64,000 bases of DNA. It comes from Gnetum montanum (Eukaryota; Streptophyta; Gnetopsida; Gnetales; Gnetaceae). This document shows, one piece after another, positions 32,720-44,774 of the stretch. A program made the position numbers and the translations under genes. A model generated the notes under the pieces. That model did not search any database, was not told the DNA's origin, and saw nothing but the letters and a program-made list of their open reading frames with translations. The stretch spans positions 1 to 64,000 of the forward strand of contig MNCI01008331.1 in assembly GCA_015680685.1 (NCBI GenBank). Direction: 5' to 3'. Numbering within the stretch: the stretch's first letter is position 1; every line of letters begins with the position of its first letter.

Positions 32720-34277
32720 AGGGTGATCCCAATGCCAGGGATCTCCTTTCTTCGGTGAGGATAACATGACTTATCAATGGTTACATTCTTCCTTGGCAAG
32801 CAATTAAGGTAAGGGAAGAACTAGCTTAGAACTAAGGAGACCTCAAGATCAAGGTATTGCAATCATCAAGCAAGAGAACAATCAAGCAACCAAAGAAGAA
32901 TATCAAGGCAACATAACTCTTATAGCTTTTCATCTTTAACATCTTTTTCATCATCTAGTATTGATGAGGAAGGACATGATCAAGAACAAATGAAAAATGA
33001 TCAAAGGTAAGGTGGAGATGAAAGATGACTCCATTGTAGAGATGGGAGAAGGGAACATAGATAGGAATAAGAAGGAGAGGGACATTAAGAAAGAAAGCAT
33101 AGTATACATTTAATAGGAGACATGGAAATGATAGCGGTCATAATGAACAAGATGACTATGATGAATTATTGCTTACTACAAGAAGCATGATCAACATCCA
33201 TGAGATAGTTTACATCCCTACTAGGCATCAAAGGAATAGCTAGATCAAATGACTTGACATGAAGAATATTTATAAAGTTGAGGAAGATTACAATGTTGAT
33301 TTGTAGCACCATTCGCAAGGCTTCCATGATGCCTGTGCCTTGCAAAATATTGAAAATAATTGGTAGAAGCTTAAGTTATTCCTATGACAATTATAAAGAA
33401 AGTTGAAAATTGGTACTAGTCCTTGGAATTAGAATTTATTTGTAGATGGAGTATGGTGCTAGAGCTATTTAATGACAAGTATCAAATATACTTTAGGACA
33501 TCCAACTTGAAGAAGCAGATTTAAGGATGGAAACAAGGTAGCCATGAATCCCTTGATGTATCATTGTATAGACACTATTCTTTACTACACTAGTGTCTAG
33601 GTCATGGTTTCTCTTAGAGGGAGTAGCTTCATCATATCATAGATGGGCTTAGAAACAAAACTAGAAAGATTCTTGGGATCTATGAATAGGAGAGATTATT
33701 ATAACTAAGGGCTCATTAGATCCAAAGGCTTATTGAATAGCTAGAAAAGGAGGAAGGGGAGTTAAAAAAGGAAAAAGTGAAGAGAAGTACAATAGAGATC
33801 CCTCCACCCACAAAAATGAGATTCATTTCTTTGACCCATAAGAGGAAGCACCATTGGAGGAGGTTATATAAAGGAAGCCATTGTTGATTCAAAAATCTAT
33901 CATTGAGATATTGACCAAGGTAGATGATATGTAGGGCTCTTTGGATGAGAAGTTCCAAATAGCACTTAAAATTATGAAGGAGAAAATAGAGCAGGGGAGT
34001 AAGAATAAGAATAAGAGAAGAAAGAAAGATGTAGTGAAGGACTATAATTATTAAAAAGGTAAGGCTTTACTAGCAGAATAAACTGTAGATTTTGACACAG
34101 ATGATGTAGGGTATGACTTTTACCAATATGACTACCCTAAGGAATGTTGCTTCATTCTATCATACTTACAAGAATTTGGGGTCTATGATTTAAATCCAAA
34201 GCTTCTTAGAAGATAGGCATCCAAGAGGTTGTCTTATTTTTAAGATAATTGTTAGCAATAGTTCCACCAATAGTAGT
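32720..34277 (+). pseudogene. gag relic of element X
   Basis: Starts abruptly after the broken LTR of C. From about 32850 it shows gag features: an N-terminal charged part, IPTRHQRNS (33211-33240), capsid F..ACALQNIENNW..LKLF (33320-33390), NWY.SLELE, LFNDKYQIYF, IIDGLRNKT (33640-33663), and a zinc-knuckle-like region (34110-34150) with NPKLL. Stops are more frequent than in C, in keeping with the older X family. No pol follows before the gap. Confidence 0.65.
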
Positions 34278-34426
34278 TGTGACATCCCATCTCAGATGTC
34301 ATGGAAAATGTCAAATATATGATATATTAGACATTATGCGTATGAAGAAAATATATCAAATGTGAAATATATGTGATATTCAACATTATGTGTAAGGGAA
34401 ATAATAGGAAAAATGCAGAAAGATAA
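34278..34426 (+). repeat. Possible chromovirus-type LTR start
   Basis: TGTGACATCCCATCTC interrupts the gag relic and resembles the LTR start TGTCACATCCCC at 41906. It runs into the N gap, so its length is unknown. Confidence 0.4.
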
Positions 34427-34902
34427 NNNNNNNNNNNNNNNNNNNNNNNNNNNNNNNNNNNNNNNNNNNNNNNNNNNNNNNNNNNNNNNNNNNNNNNNNN
34501 NNNNNNNNNNNNNNNNNNNNNNNNNNNNNNNNNNNNNNNNNNNNNNNNNNNNNNNNNNNNNNNNNNNNNNNNNNNNNNNNNNNNNNNNNNNNNNNNNNNN
34601 NNNNNNNNNNNNNNNNNNNNNNNNNNNNNNNNNNNNNNNNNNNNNNNNNNNNNNNNNNNNNNNNNNNNNNNNNNNNNNNNNNNNNNNNNNNNNNNNNNNN
34701 NNNNNNNNNNNNNNNNNNNNNNNNNNNNNNNNNNNNNNNNNNNNNNNNNNNNNNNNNNNNNNNNNNNNNNNNNNNNNNNNNNNNNNNNNNNNNNNNNNNN
34801 NNNNNNNNNNNNNNNNNNNNNNNNNNNNNNNNNNNNNNNNNNNNNNNNNNNNNNNNNNNNNNNNNNNNNNNNNNNNNNNNNNNNNNNNNNNNNNNNNNNN
34901 NN
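34427..34902. other. Assembly gap (476 N)
   Basis: Unknown sequence. The 3' LTR of element D should begin at its right edge, because GCTCATCA stands at 34904-34911. Open frames through the N run are meaningless. Confidence 0.98.
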
Positions 34903-34911
34903 GGCTCATCA

Positions 34912-34928
34912 TACCCCCATGACTGAAT
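34912..34928 (-). promoter_or_regulatory. Terminal polypurine tract of element D
   Basis: On the minus strand ATTCAGTCATGGGGGTA stands immediately before TGATGAGC of the LTR. Confidence 0.75.
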
Positions 34929-35099
34929 GAAAACTCATCCTCGAGTTCCTTACAAAATATTGGGAAGGTATGGGATTATTGCCTTGAATGATACTAATGG
35001 TGAATGGGGTGACATATGAATGGATCATCATTATAGAACATGACAAAATTAGTGTTCATGACAACAAGGGCGAACACTATACACATTTGACATCCAACC

Positions 35100-35344
35100 T
35101 TATTTGGAAGCTAAGAGAGAAGAGAGAGAGAAAAAGAGAAGTCTGCTACTGCCGATGCCAAGATCACGCCTTTTGTTGTTCATCCATAAGCACGCCATCA
35201 ATCCTGTTCCTTGCATAACTACTTTGGTACCAATCCATTCTAAGTGCTCACTCCAGATCCAATCCGTTGTTGTATGATCATCATCTACACACACAACACA
35301 GTCTTATATTAGCAAGGATAAATGAATCACAATGCAGTTGATAC
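35100..35344 (-). pseudogene. Short 3' ORF of element D with 60-nt intron
   Basis: Minus strand: donor AAG/GTATCAACT, acceptor GTGTGTGTAG (intron 35285-35344), then ATG at 35284. Homologous to C and B1; the surviving open frame (MCVDDDHTTTD...) begins within the intron and is shifted relative to C. The Ser/Leu-rich end resembles that of C. Probably non-functional. Confidence 0.45.
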
Positions 35345-36776
35345 CTTGCTTCGGTGTAAGGTCCATTGGCTAAGCTGTGATATGGCTGATGCAGATTCTG
35401 GGGATGTAAAACTAGTGACTACCAAAGGTGTAGGGGTTAGGAGAAAATTGAAAAAATTGGATCAAGCCCCCCATGACTAAGAGCGAACCTTCAATAGCAA
35501 GAGAATGGAAAAAGATAAGGAATAAGAAAGATGGAGAAAAAGGAACAACTGTAACACCAATGAAATGGATGTCAGAAATGGAAATAAACAAAATAGAATT
35601 TGATTGTGAAAATGTTTAAGGGAAAGAAATTAACTGATGCACCAAATAGGAATGCTAGGGGGCCCTCCCCAAAGTAGGCTCATGCCTTTAATGCCCTGTC
35701 ATTCCCACATTCAGAGAGTCCGTAGGCTCTGGAAATGTCATTTGGAAGCAAGAGTTAAAGTCTTAACCACAAGAATTTACCAAAAAGGAAACAATGCATG
35801 AACCAAAATATAGACTACTGATACAACTGGCAATGGAGTGAATAATGGAGGAAGAATGATGGAAAGAAGAGGATGGAATGGAGTCTCAAGAACAAGGTGA
35901 TGTACAACCCCTTGTGTGTTAATGTTTAATGTGACTTGGTAGATCTCATTCCAAATCCAACCTCAAACAAACCATATCCAGTGACTTTGTATTAATATAT
36001 TCAACCAATCCATCCCCCTGAAGTAACATGAATGTCTCCGTCAAAGAGTCACCACCATTCCAACGAAACAAAAAAGGAGAACGTAGGAAGCGAGAAAGGG
36101 CCTTAGTTAGAGGGAACATGTTTGTTTAGTCTCATAACTAGTGCTTGTAGCCCAAGTGATTATTTTTTCTAAGGGGTGCGCTTTGAATCCTCACTATTTT
36201 TTTTATGTGAGAACCACACCATGCAAAGACTTATTATTTTTATTTGCTCAGCTTCTCGATAATGGGGTAATGTTAGAACGGTAAGAAAACTCAAGAAGAA
36301 AACATCCAAGCACTCAAGAGAATGGCCAACACAAATGCATCAAGTCCCCTTGAAGTCACACCCTTTTTAATCCTTGAGTCCTTCCTTAGTTTGAGAAATG
36401 CCCAATCACTGATTCCTTAATAGTTCTTATTATTTAGAAAGGAACTTTGCAGTTCCAAGCCAAGAGAAACCATAGAAATTTGTGGATGAGTGAATTATGT
36501 GAACTCATTTCTTGTTATATCAAAAGAACCGTACCTTAGTATCAACATCATAACTTAAAGGTAAAAACCAAACATTAGCAACCAAGAGAATACAATTCAT
36601 ACCATCATCAGAAGCACTTATTAGGTAGAAAACTTAACACAATGGATAACACACACACACAAATAAAAGAAAAAGTATAAATGATGTTGTAAAACAAAAA
36701 AGTTAAAAAGTTAAAGATATTTGTAAAACAAAAATGTGTAAAAAAAACTTAAAGAGGAACTGGGGGCCTCGATTGA
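35345..36776 (-). other. 3' non-coding region of element D
   Basis: Collinear on the minus strand with 30414-31990 of C, including the T-rich repeat (A-rich on plus, about 36655-36745) and a (CA)n run at 36650-36661. No supported ORF. Confidence 0.7.
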
Positions 36777-37600
36777 TCAGCATAGGTAGCCATCTCCCCC
36801 ATGACTAAATTGAAAGGAAGAGATCCAAAATAATGAGCACTTATTTAAATTTTTTAAAAGTGTCCAACATCTTCTAATTGATGTTTTTAGGTTAAGGATT
36901 CGAAGTTGGCGACGCTCTTGCTCCAGTGTATCTATGCTTTCGACGTGAGCACAAGTTGTTCCCCCAGTTAGCTCCATGCATGTTGGTAAGTTGCTCTTTG
37001 GATCAGCTATCAACCACAAGGTGTCTTTTTGTTGTGTGGTTGCTACATATAGGCACTTTTGTATGTTAATCTCCTGGGCACACCAGTTGCATGTAGCAAA
37101 TGCTGAACATTCCTGTATGCCATCACCCTCTGTATCACTATATGTGATGCATGGAACCTTCTTCTTCTCAATCTTCCCATAATTTTTTTCCTTATATATT
37201 TCTAGGAAAAGATCATGGATTCCTAGGCATGCATTTATGGAACTTAGCCATGCCCTTCCCATTATTATTGGGAAGTCCCCTTTGTCATTGTTTACTTGGA
37301 TCACTAGGAAATCAACTGTGTATGACCAACCACACACAGTGGTGACAATGTCCTCAACCAATCCCAAAGGAATGGTGATAGACTAGTCAGCCAGCTCTAA
37401 GCGAATATTGCTCTTCTTTAGTGGAGGTAGGTTCCAGGCTTTATACATTTCTTGGGATATTAATTAAACTTCGGAACCTGAGTCTAGAAGACCTTTATGA
37501 GGTTCATTTCCAGTGACTTGGAAATGGATTAAGGGACTTTTTGGGTCAGAGAATTTCTTGGGAAGGTGGCCCTCCTTGATCCAGTCTATGACAGTATGTG
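36777..37600 (-). pseudogene. Protease relic and linker of element D
   Basis: Retropepsin with catalytic LLDSGSEV (about 37464-37490), then a stop, LGLVEDIVTTV (from 37367) and IIMGRAWLSSINA (about 37225-37265). The 197-codon open frame continues through a linker with VPCITYSDTEGD and C..C..E....KC and ends HGGDGYLC at 36777. The end overlaps the internal polypurine-like motif (36790-36810), as in C. Confidence 0.85.
36790..36810 (-). promoter_or_regulatory. Internal polypurine-like motif of element D
   Basis: Minus strand TTAGTCATGGGGGAGATGG, nearly the same as the terminal tract TTCAGTCATGGGGGTATGATGAG of this element. Confidence 0.55.
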
Positions 37601-40145
37601 TTAACATAATTGTATGTGTTGAGCTCTGTTTTTGATTTGAAGGGAGCTCCGAAGCCTTATTTGATGGAGAGGCATTTAGAGGTTCAATCGCTTCTAGTTG
37701 TGAGAGCTTAATTAGAATGTTGGTTCTGAAGAAAGGTCTTCTCTTTGTATGATTGTTAGAACCAGTAGCAGGTTGGAGATTTATAGCTCTCATAGCATTA
37801 CGTTGCTGTGGTTGAGTGGGGAGTTCCCCTTGCATTGCTAGAGCGAGTGGTAGTGGAGCTATCGGCGTAAGAGTTGCGGATGGATTTGGAGGATGGTATG
37901 CATGTGGTGTGTCTCCCCTAAGAGAAGGAGTCCTATCATACTCCCAAGCTTGATAGTGACATTGTGGGGTCACGTGATCGACAGAGTCACTTGGAGAGAC
38001 TGGCTGCTGCATGTAGTAGTCATATGGATCCAGTTGCTGGTAAGGGTATTGTTGCCTGGGCAATGGCATCCCCCATGACTGTGAGTATTGCCACTGCTAG
38101 TGTTGCTCAATAGGTTGTGGAGGAGTTCCACTTGGATAATATGTTAAGGGTTGGTGGACTTACCTTGGGTTACCTTGGGGATAAGGTAACCTTCGAGGTG
38201 CTTTCCATTTGTTAAGTCGTGGGTTAAGTGCATACACCCCATACTCTTGCAAATGTGAGATTACTAGAAAACATCCCTTAGGATGATCATACTGACATAT
38301 CTCACATCCACCATCATTGTCTGAATCAGAATCCACAACCTCTTCGATGATAGCCATTTTGCCCTTACCTTTGTTACGTGCATGGTCCAAATCTCTCTTT
38401 TTCTTTTTATCATAGTCACTACTTCGCTCCTTAGACTCCTCTATGATTTTAAGGACAATTTCAAATCTACTATCTAAGGACTCCCACATTTGATCTACCT
38501 TAGCTAACACTTCTATTGTTAATTTTTGAAGCGACAATATTTTTCTATTCACCAACTCCTCAAGTGGTGACTCTTCCTCCTCCTCACAGAATCTCACTCC
38601 CCTTTTTCGGAGGGAATGATAGTGGTTGTACTCTTTCACACTTTCTCTCTTACATAGCTCCCCTTCTTCCTTACCTACTTGCTCCAAAAATCTATGAACC
38701 TCATGGGACCTAAGCTCTAATAATCTCCCTTGGGCATATGTTCCAAGGGTTCTCCTGGTTTCATACCTAAGCCCATCTACGAGATGGCATAGTTGATCCC
38801 ATTGTGTGTAACCATGGCCTGGGCAACGATGTAGCAGTGCATAATATCGACCCATGGTAGCATCCAAGGGTTCATGATTACCATGCTTCCATACTTGGAT
38901 TTTCTTTCACAGGTTGGACACCTGGGAGTACATTTGATATTTATCGTTAAACAATTCTAGCATCGTACTCCACCTTTGAATGGATTCCAGTTCTAAGGAT
39001 CGGTACTAGCTTTCTGCTTCTTTTATCAGTGTCCTTGGGAATAACTTTAACTTTTGCCACTCATTTTCAATGTTCTACAAGGCACAGGCATCATGAAATG
39101 CTTGTAAGTGGTTCTAAGGATCAACGTTGTATCCCCCCTCAAATCGTGGGATATTATTCATGTCTAGTCTCTTGATCCTACTATCTTTTTGGTTCCTTGT
39201 AGGTATTCTAACGACCTTTGTGATGTCTAACATGCTTCAGGTTGCAAGTAGGGGTTCTTCATGGTCATTTCTTTCATGGCATCTGTGATATCTATGTGGT
39301 TCCCTACTTTCCCTTCTTCCATGCCGTGATTCTCTAGAATGCCCTTGTCCTTGTTCTCGACTCTCTCGTTGAGGTTGCTCACTTTGTTTACCCTTATCCT
39401 CACAGTTAGGTTCCTTGTGGTTGCGTCCTGATATAGAAGGAGAGGGTGAATGAGATGATGAAGGTAAAGAGGAAGGAGAACCATCGCCATGACAATGTTC
39501 CCTACCTTCTCTTCGGTGGTTTTAGCCTTGATCGTGATGACAATCAGACTACCCACCCTTCTCATGTGTTTTTGTTCCCTCATTGAACACTTGGTGTTCA
39601 TGGGGATTAGAATCATGGTTGTGAAACATGGAGTGAAGGTTCTGATACCCCACCTCCTCACCATCGTTAGGATGGGGAACATCATTTTTTGGAGAACCTA
39701 TTGAAACAGGTTCACCACCCTCAATTTCGCTTAAGATGGATGGAGCGTTATGGAGTCCTTTGCCCTTCAATGATGTATAATATCTCTTCTATTGCAAGTC
39801 CCGTTGACATTGCACTTCTATGGGATGGTAGTCCCTTGCTTGCTGCTTGCATGCAACGTATTCTGCATACAACTTTGACATGCCTATTCGTGCAAGAGCA
39901 CAAAGGAGCATGTTGGGGATCCCTCAGTCTGGAGGCAACACTATGTTACCCTCCAAGTCTCTCCAATGCAGTTGCTCATCTTGATGGAGGATAAAGGTAA
40001 AGTTCGGTACATATTCATTATGATGAATATATACCACTCAGAACTATTGAGGAACTGGCGGTTTTGGGTTACGTGTGTTGTGCCACCGACTGTCTCTTGT
40101 GTGATCCCTAGGTGGTGAAGTGCTTTTGTGCGAAGAAGAAGACAT
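37601..40145 (-). pseudogene. gag relic of element D
   Basis: Starts with ATG at 40145 (MSSSSHKS.SPPRDH), the start lost in C. Then FTFILHQDEQLHWRD, the charged His/Arg/Ser region (about 39250-39640), and the capsid around 38840-39240. The 236-codon open stretch (38160-38867) holds AMGRYYALLHRCPGHG-type text, LRYETRRTLG, acidic and lysine-rich parts, and the zinc knuckle C..C...H...C in CEICQYDHPKGC (about 38270-38310). The Gln/Tyr/Pro-rich tail continues in another frame (37464-38069). Frameshifts near 38160 and 38880 and several stops. Confidence 0.85.
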
Positions 40146-40274
40146 TGTTTCTTGTTCTGTGTGCTATTGACCATTGTTTAATTTTTCTTTCTTCTAATCA
40201 ACCCTAAGGGTTCATTCTAGCTTCCCAACGATGTGGATGATTTCCTATGTTCTACGTAGCGCACAAATAACTAA

Positions 40275-40293
40275 GTCCTCGGTAATGGTGCCA
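40275..40293 (-). other. Primer binding site, tRNA-Asp type, element D
   Basis: Minus strand TGGCACCATTACCGAGGAC, one base from the LTR end. Confidence 0.85.
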
Positions 40294-40294
40294 A

Positions 40295-41088
40295 TGATGA
40301 ATGGCGAGGTACCCCTACACTCAACCATACAAATACGAGCGTCTCACGTGCGATCCGGTCAAACTCCAAGGACTAAGTGCTTATGCACCCTAATGGAACA
40401 CTTAAGGTTAATCAATCACTGTCTTCCCAAACTTACTTGTATTGTCATGGTTGTATGGTTAAGTAAGCTTGATGTATGTGATTTTTATGTCTTTTATCTT
40501 TTTAACGCCTATGCTAAGAGGGAAGGGTGAAGAGAACTAATTGACTAACTTTCTCTAACTATTCACTAACTAAGTTCTAATCATCCTAGCATCAGTATCC
40601 GTTCCCACTTGCCGTACACCCCCTGAACCAATGCAACGCTACTAGGATTACCAAACGCTACTCGTTACTGGGTTACCAAGCATTACACACATGCTCGAAG
40701 CAGTCGTACTGAATGCACTTAACTAGGAGAGTTGAGGGTTGAGAGAGATTAATTATCTAAGAAAGCATTTAAATATTTAACAATAATTAATCCTATTTAG
40801 CTTAGTCCACATGCTGCAAGGTTTATCAGAAAGTTCGTCTTTATTGCTGTACACAAATGTGTGCTTAGGTACAATTTCCTCGAATAAAGATCCATTCACT
40901 TTGAGACTCCTACTGCGGGCACATGGAAATTATTTTGCACATGGAAATTATTCTAACTCTAGAATGGTAAAACTACTATAGTTTGGCCAAGGGTCTTGAT
41001 CTAGATGTAGAAACAAAGGAAGGTCGCCTCTTATTTATAGAACTTGCGGTGGGACGCGATATCGCGTACACAATATCGTAGCTCATCA
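40295..41088 (-). repeat. 5' LTR of element D (794 bp)
   Basis: Minus strand TGATGAGC...ATTCATCA. Palindrome at 41056-41078; TATA box at 41032-41039. A short tandem duplication (TGCACATGGAAATTATT) is at 40917-40955. Flanked on the right by ACAAT; the matching duplication would be in the gap. Confidence 0.88.
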
Positions 41089-41499
41089 ACAATGAAAAGA
41101 ATGCTTTATTGATATGGATTATGCTCCAAGAGTGTTCCTTGGGGTTTTCTTCCTTTGGTATTTATCCCTTAGATACAATCCAGCATTGCCACCACAATTA
41201 GGCCTATAACTTAGCTAGAAGGGATGGCTAGTCCACTTCTGATCTTGCTTCACCTGATTTCTTCTAACTTGCACGTACCAACTTCACCACTCCATGCCTA
41301 GCAAAACCTCTAACCTTAGGTATAAATGAATTTGGTCAAAACCCCAAAGGTTACCTCAAAATACATGTTCGTTATTACAACATGCCCTTTTGGGTCTCAA
41401 TTACAATTACTTTTTTAGGTCTTGTTAAGATAACAATGATACTTGTTATGAAGAGACATAATCTTCATTAGGCAACAACATCATTTGGGAATGGNGATG
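41089..41499 (-). repeat. Chromovirus-like LTR fragment, minus strand
   Basis: The right end (41363-41494) is an exact reverse complement of 41916-42047, the start of a plus-strand LTR; the rest, leftwards, continues as LTR-like sequence without further landmarks. The single N at 41495 falls inside the terminal GGGAATGG.GATG. Confidence 0.5.
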
Positions 41500-41892
41500 A
41501 TATTATTATTTTATTTATTGTTTAAATAATATTTCAATTAGATTAATAAAATATCTAAGGTAATGCAAGTTGGGAATAAACAATTTACCCTACCTTCACT
41601 TGGATAACCAAATATGAGTTGCACATTATGTGACCCTAGTTAGGACTTGTGATTGGTAATTGGTAGAACTTTTCACTTCCTATCATTATCTTAGAAAATG
41701 AAGTAAGTATCAATAAACTAATATTTAATTTTCCATATATTTTTCTCACATATATTTTTTTTACAAAATAAGCAAGAAACATCTTCAAGTTCAAAGGAGA
41801 AATCAAATTATTGAAGCACTGGATCATGAAAGAAAGCATTCGAGTTGGAAAAAGATAGATAATGTGGACTCATTTGAGGATGAATGAAAGCT
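41500..41892 (+). pseudogene. 3' end of a chromovirus-like element
   Basis: Ends IIEALDHE..., W....NVDSFEDE (about 41805-41885) just before a polypurine tract, the layout of pol C-termini in Tekay/Del-type elements. The upstream 300 bases are AT-rich without recognisable domains. Confidence 0.4.
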
Positions 41893-42047
41893 AAGGGGGG
41901 TAGATTGTCACATCCCCATTCCCAAATGATGTTGTTGCCTAATGAAGATTATGTCTCTTCATAACAAGTATCATTGTTATCTTAACAAGACCTAAAAAAG
42001 TAATTGTAATTGAGACCCAAAAGGGCATGTTGTAATAACGAACATGT
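41893..42047 (+). repeat. Polypurine tract and LTR start, chromovirus-like
   Basis: AAGGGGGGTAGAT (41893-41905) followed by TGTCACATCCCC, a typical PPT/3' LTR junction. The LTR is readable for 142 bp to the N at 42048 and then similarity to the other arm stops. Confidence 0.6.
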
Positions 42048-42048
42048 N

Positions 42049-42229
42049 ATCCATCAACATCATCTGTTCCTAAGTTTTAGAATCTGATTTATCTACTGAA
42101 GATTCAAAGTGAGCAGAATATGCACTGGCTAATGGAATTGCATACTGAATTGATGAAAACATCTTTTTCAAGTTAGGTTCATCTTCCAAAGATTTCTTTA
42201 TAGACCCATATTTTAAGAATTTTCAGTAA
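42049..42229 (-). other. Unassigned 180-bp segment, open on the minus strand
   Basis: One minus-strand frame stays open for about 50 codons (KKSLEDEPNLKKMF...SAHFESSVDKSD). Not recognised. It could be an exon fragment or part of another transposon. Confidence 0.3.
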
Positions 42230-42555
42230 GGATATTGTTGCCGTGGTGGTGGCATTCCCCATGATTGCTGGTGTTGCCACTGTTGATACTGCTCAGTTGG
42301 TTGTGGTGGAGTTCCACTTGGATAATACATTAAGGGTTGGTAAAACTACCTTGGATTACCTTGGGTATAACGTAACCTTCAGGGTGTTTGCCTTCTGTTC
42401 AATCGTGGATTGAGTGCATACACCCCAGACTCCTGTAGATGTGATATTACAGGGCAACATCCCTTAGGATGGTCATATTAGCATATCTCGCATCCACTAT
42501 CATTGTCTGTATCCAAATCCACAACCTCTTTGATGATGGCAACTTTTCCCTAAGG
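42230..42555 (-). pseudogene. gag fragment, element C/D family, minus strand
   Basis: Matches 38040-38360 of D: zinc-knuckle C.I..YDHPKGC, the NPRLN segment and the Tyr/Gln/Pro-rich tail. No LTR nearby; a detached fragment. Confidence 0.75.
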
Positions 42556-43260
42556 AGGGTGTGGAAGGCTATGAATCTTTCCCCAAACGCTTAGTTTAAT
42601 GGTGACTCTTTGGCAATGATGATCTTGTTAGTCATCTGGTAGACATAGAATTACCAAATTTTCAAGGACATGCAATGACCATCATTGGCATAGGTCATGA
42701 TGGTTAGAGTTAGGCTTTGGAGGAGAGCGCATTTGGCTATGGGTGTGACTCCCACTTATGAGCCCTCATGCATGAAATACTAGGAAACCCTGGTTCTTTG
42801 AAGTATGACTTCCAAAGTTGGGTGGGTTGACATGTAGCATTTGTTGTAGGGGATCCTTAACCATGAAGATAAGCCCTTCTATTGGTAGGGAGATATCACA
42901 CTATTTAGAAGAGTGCACATTGATCTTATGAAGGAAGCTATTGCGCATTACCTACGTGTATTAGCGATGGAGAAGGACGTTTCACTTTAGGGGAGGAAAT
43001 TGTAAGATACATAGGATTTATTTGTGGGACCTATTCCTAAGATTGAGAGAAGTCAAGTCCCAAAATAAGTGTTGGATCCTCTTTAGCAGGATGAGGCTAT
43101 TTTGGTTTATCATTTTTTTGTGCATTCCACCAACACATGGAAGTTTCTTAGAGTGCGCTTCACTTTTATGTGTAGCCTTTATAGGGGGTATAGAATTAAC
43201 CTCTCTTGCTTTTTCTTGTTTGTTCTACATCGATAGAAATGGGGTACCCACTCAAGTCTA
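42556..43260. other. Unassigned segment with weak coding look (plus strand)
   Basis: Plus-strand translation gives broken but protein-like runs (DLVSHLVDIELPNFQGHAMTI at 42623-42690, with TAG stops, and a WDLFLRLREV stretch at 43022). Not recognised. It may be the far end of the E LTR or a decayed ORF. Confidence 0.3.
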
Positions 43261-44774
43261 ATCTTGGCTTTGTGGTGGAAGGCATGGGGGAGGTTCAGCT
43301 AACACCAATGATGTCTCTAGTTTGAGTTGTTTATGGATGATGGGAGTCACATTATGTTCCACCAATGGTGGTGGATCTCACCAAATCTATTGCATGGGAA
43401 TGGGATTGGCATTATACATTTGGAGTAATGAAAACTACATGGGAATCTCTATGCCTAGCATAGTCCCAGTTTCTACCACCAAATGGCACTACCAAGTGAG
43501 GATGTGATTACTACAATGGGTCTTGGTGGCTACCAATGGAGTTGAAAATGGGATAGGATCTACACTTTCAATAGTAATGATAATTACGTGGGGATGTTTG
43601 CACCCAACGTAGTGCTAGTTTCTGCTACTCAAAATGTAGTTGAATTGCAAATGGATTTGATGGGTAATGGACATGGCCATGAAAATGGAAAATGGTGTTG
43701 CTGCAAAATGGTTTTGAAATGCCAAAGTGCCAAAGTTCTCAAAGCACCAAAATTTTGAATAGATGTGAATGCAAAAAATGGTAGAAGTTGGGAACTTGGA
43801 AATGATATTAACATTCATATTTAATAAGTTAGGGTTACCATTTTTGGACCTATCATTAATTACAATTGATTATTGATAAATTAGCACTGATTGTGGGTTG
43901 TAACAACTACTACTACCAATGTAGTTAGCCACCTACTACTAGGGTAGTCAGCCAACTACTGTTAACATAGTCAAGCAACTACTGCTTAGTAGTCAACCAA
44001 CTACTGCCAGCATAGTCAGCCAACTAATGCTCAATGTATTTAGCTAACTACTGCTCAATGTAGTTAGCTAACTACTACCAATGTAGTCAATTGACTACTA
44101 CTCAGCATAGTCAACCAACTACTATTAGTGTAGTTAATTACTACTATCAAAGTAGTTCATATTTTTAGCAAGTCTAGAATGGACTACATACATAAAACCC
44201 ATCCATTTGCTATACATAGTAAATAGACTTTTATGACTACACTAAAGGCTTTGGAAATGGAAAATGGAAAGATGGATGAAAACTATAGAAATGGTGGAAC
44301 TCTTTGAGAAGTATCATGCCTAGTGAGGACTATTGCCTAGCTATTGTTGACCTGAGATGCATGCGCTAGCTATTGTTGGAGACATATCCATCCCAAAAAT
44401 TTAAATGTTGCACTCCTACTAGGTCTTTGTGATGACTACGTTGGTTACTATAGCTACTGTGGCTACTATGAATATTGTAACTGAGCCTACTAAAAATGGC
44501 TCCATTGTAGTTGGGGTGATACCCCTACAAAAACTCATGAAAATGTCATTTTAGCCGTTTCAAAGGTGTTTTTGGCATTCCAAAGCCCAAACATGGACAT
44601 GGGGTACCTATTTCAAGTTGGAAAATGAGGCAATAACTTTTAAAGAATTTTTTAGCAACAAAAAGTTGAAATATGAAAGATTGTGATTCATGTACTACAT
44701 ATCTAACATTTCCAATGGAACTTTTCCTCAAGCTAAAAAGTGGGATTTGCAGCATGTATTTTGTTGATGCTTCA
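43261..44774 (-). repeat. 3' LTR of element E (left limit uncertain)
   Basis: The LTR start on the minus strand is TGAAGCATCAAC (44774 leftwards), aligned with the F LTR start at 54117. It contains a ~150-bp imperfect duplication (about 43400-43640, GGGAT.GGC...ATGGGAAT pattern) and a 28-30-bp minisatellite at 43880-44165. Confidence 0.5.
43880..44165. repeat. Minisatellite, ~28-30 bp units, about 10 copies
   Basis: Units resemble TAGTCAGCCAACTACTGC with variable spacing and ACTAC/TAGT half sites. It lies within the E LTR. Confidence 0.8.

Larger units (their letters stand above)
34904..41088 (-). mobile_element. Element D: gag-protease LTR element lacking RT-integrase, minus strand
   Basis: 5' LTR at 40295-41088, primer site 40275-40293, gag, protease, 3' non-coding region, spliced 3' exon and polypurine tract 34912-34928. 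The 3' LTR lies in the N gap apart from its first 8 bases. Internal length is 5.4 kb. Gene content and deletion are as in C, so both descend from one non-autonomous lineage. Frames are better preserved than in C (open stretches of 236, 202 and 197 codons). Confidence 0.88.

Noticed and set aside
34334-34922. Long open frames on both strands through 34334-34922
   Set aside because: They are produced by the 476-base run of N; no real sequence supports them.
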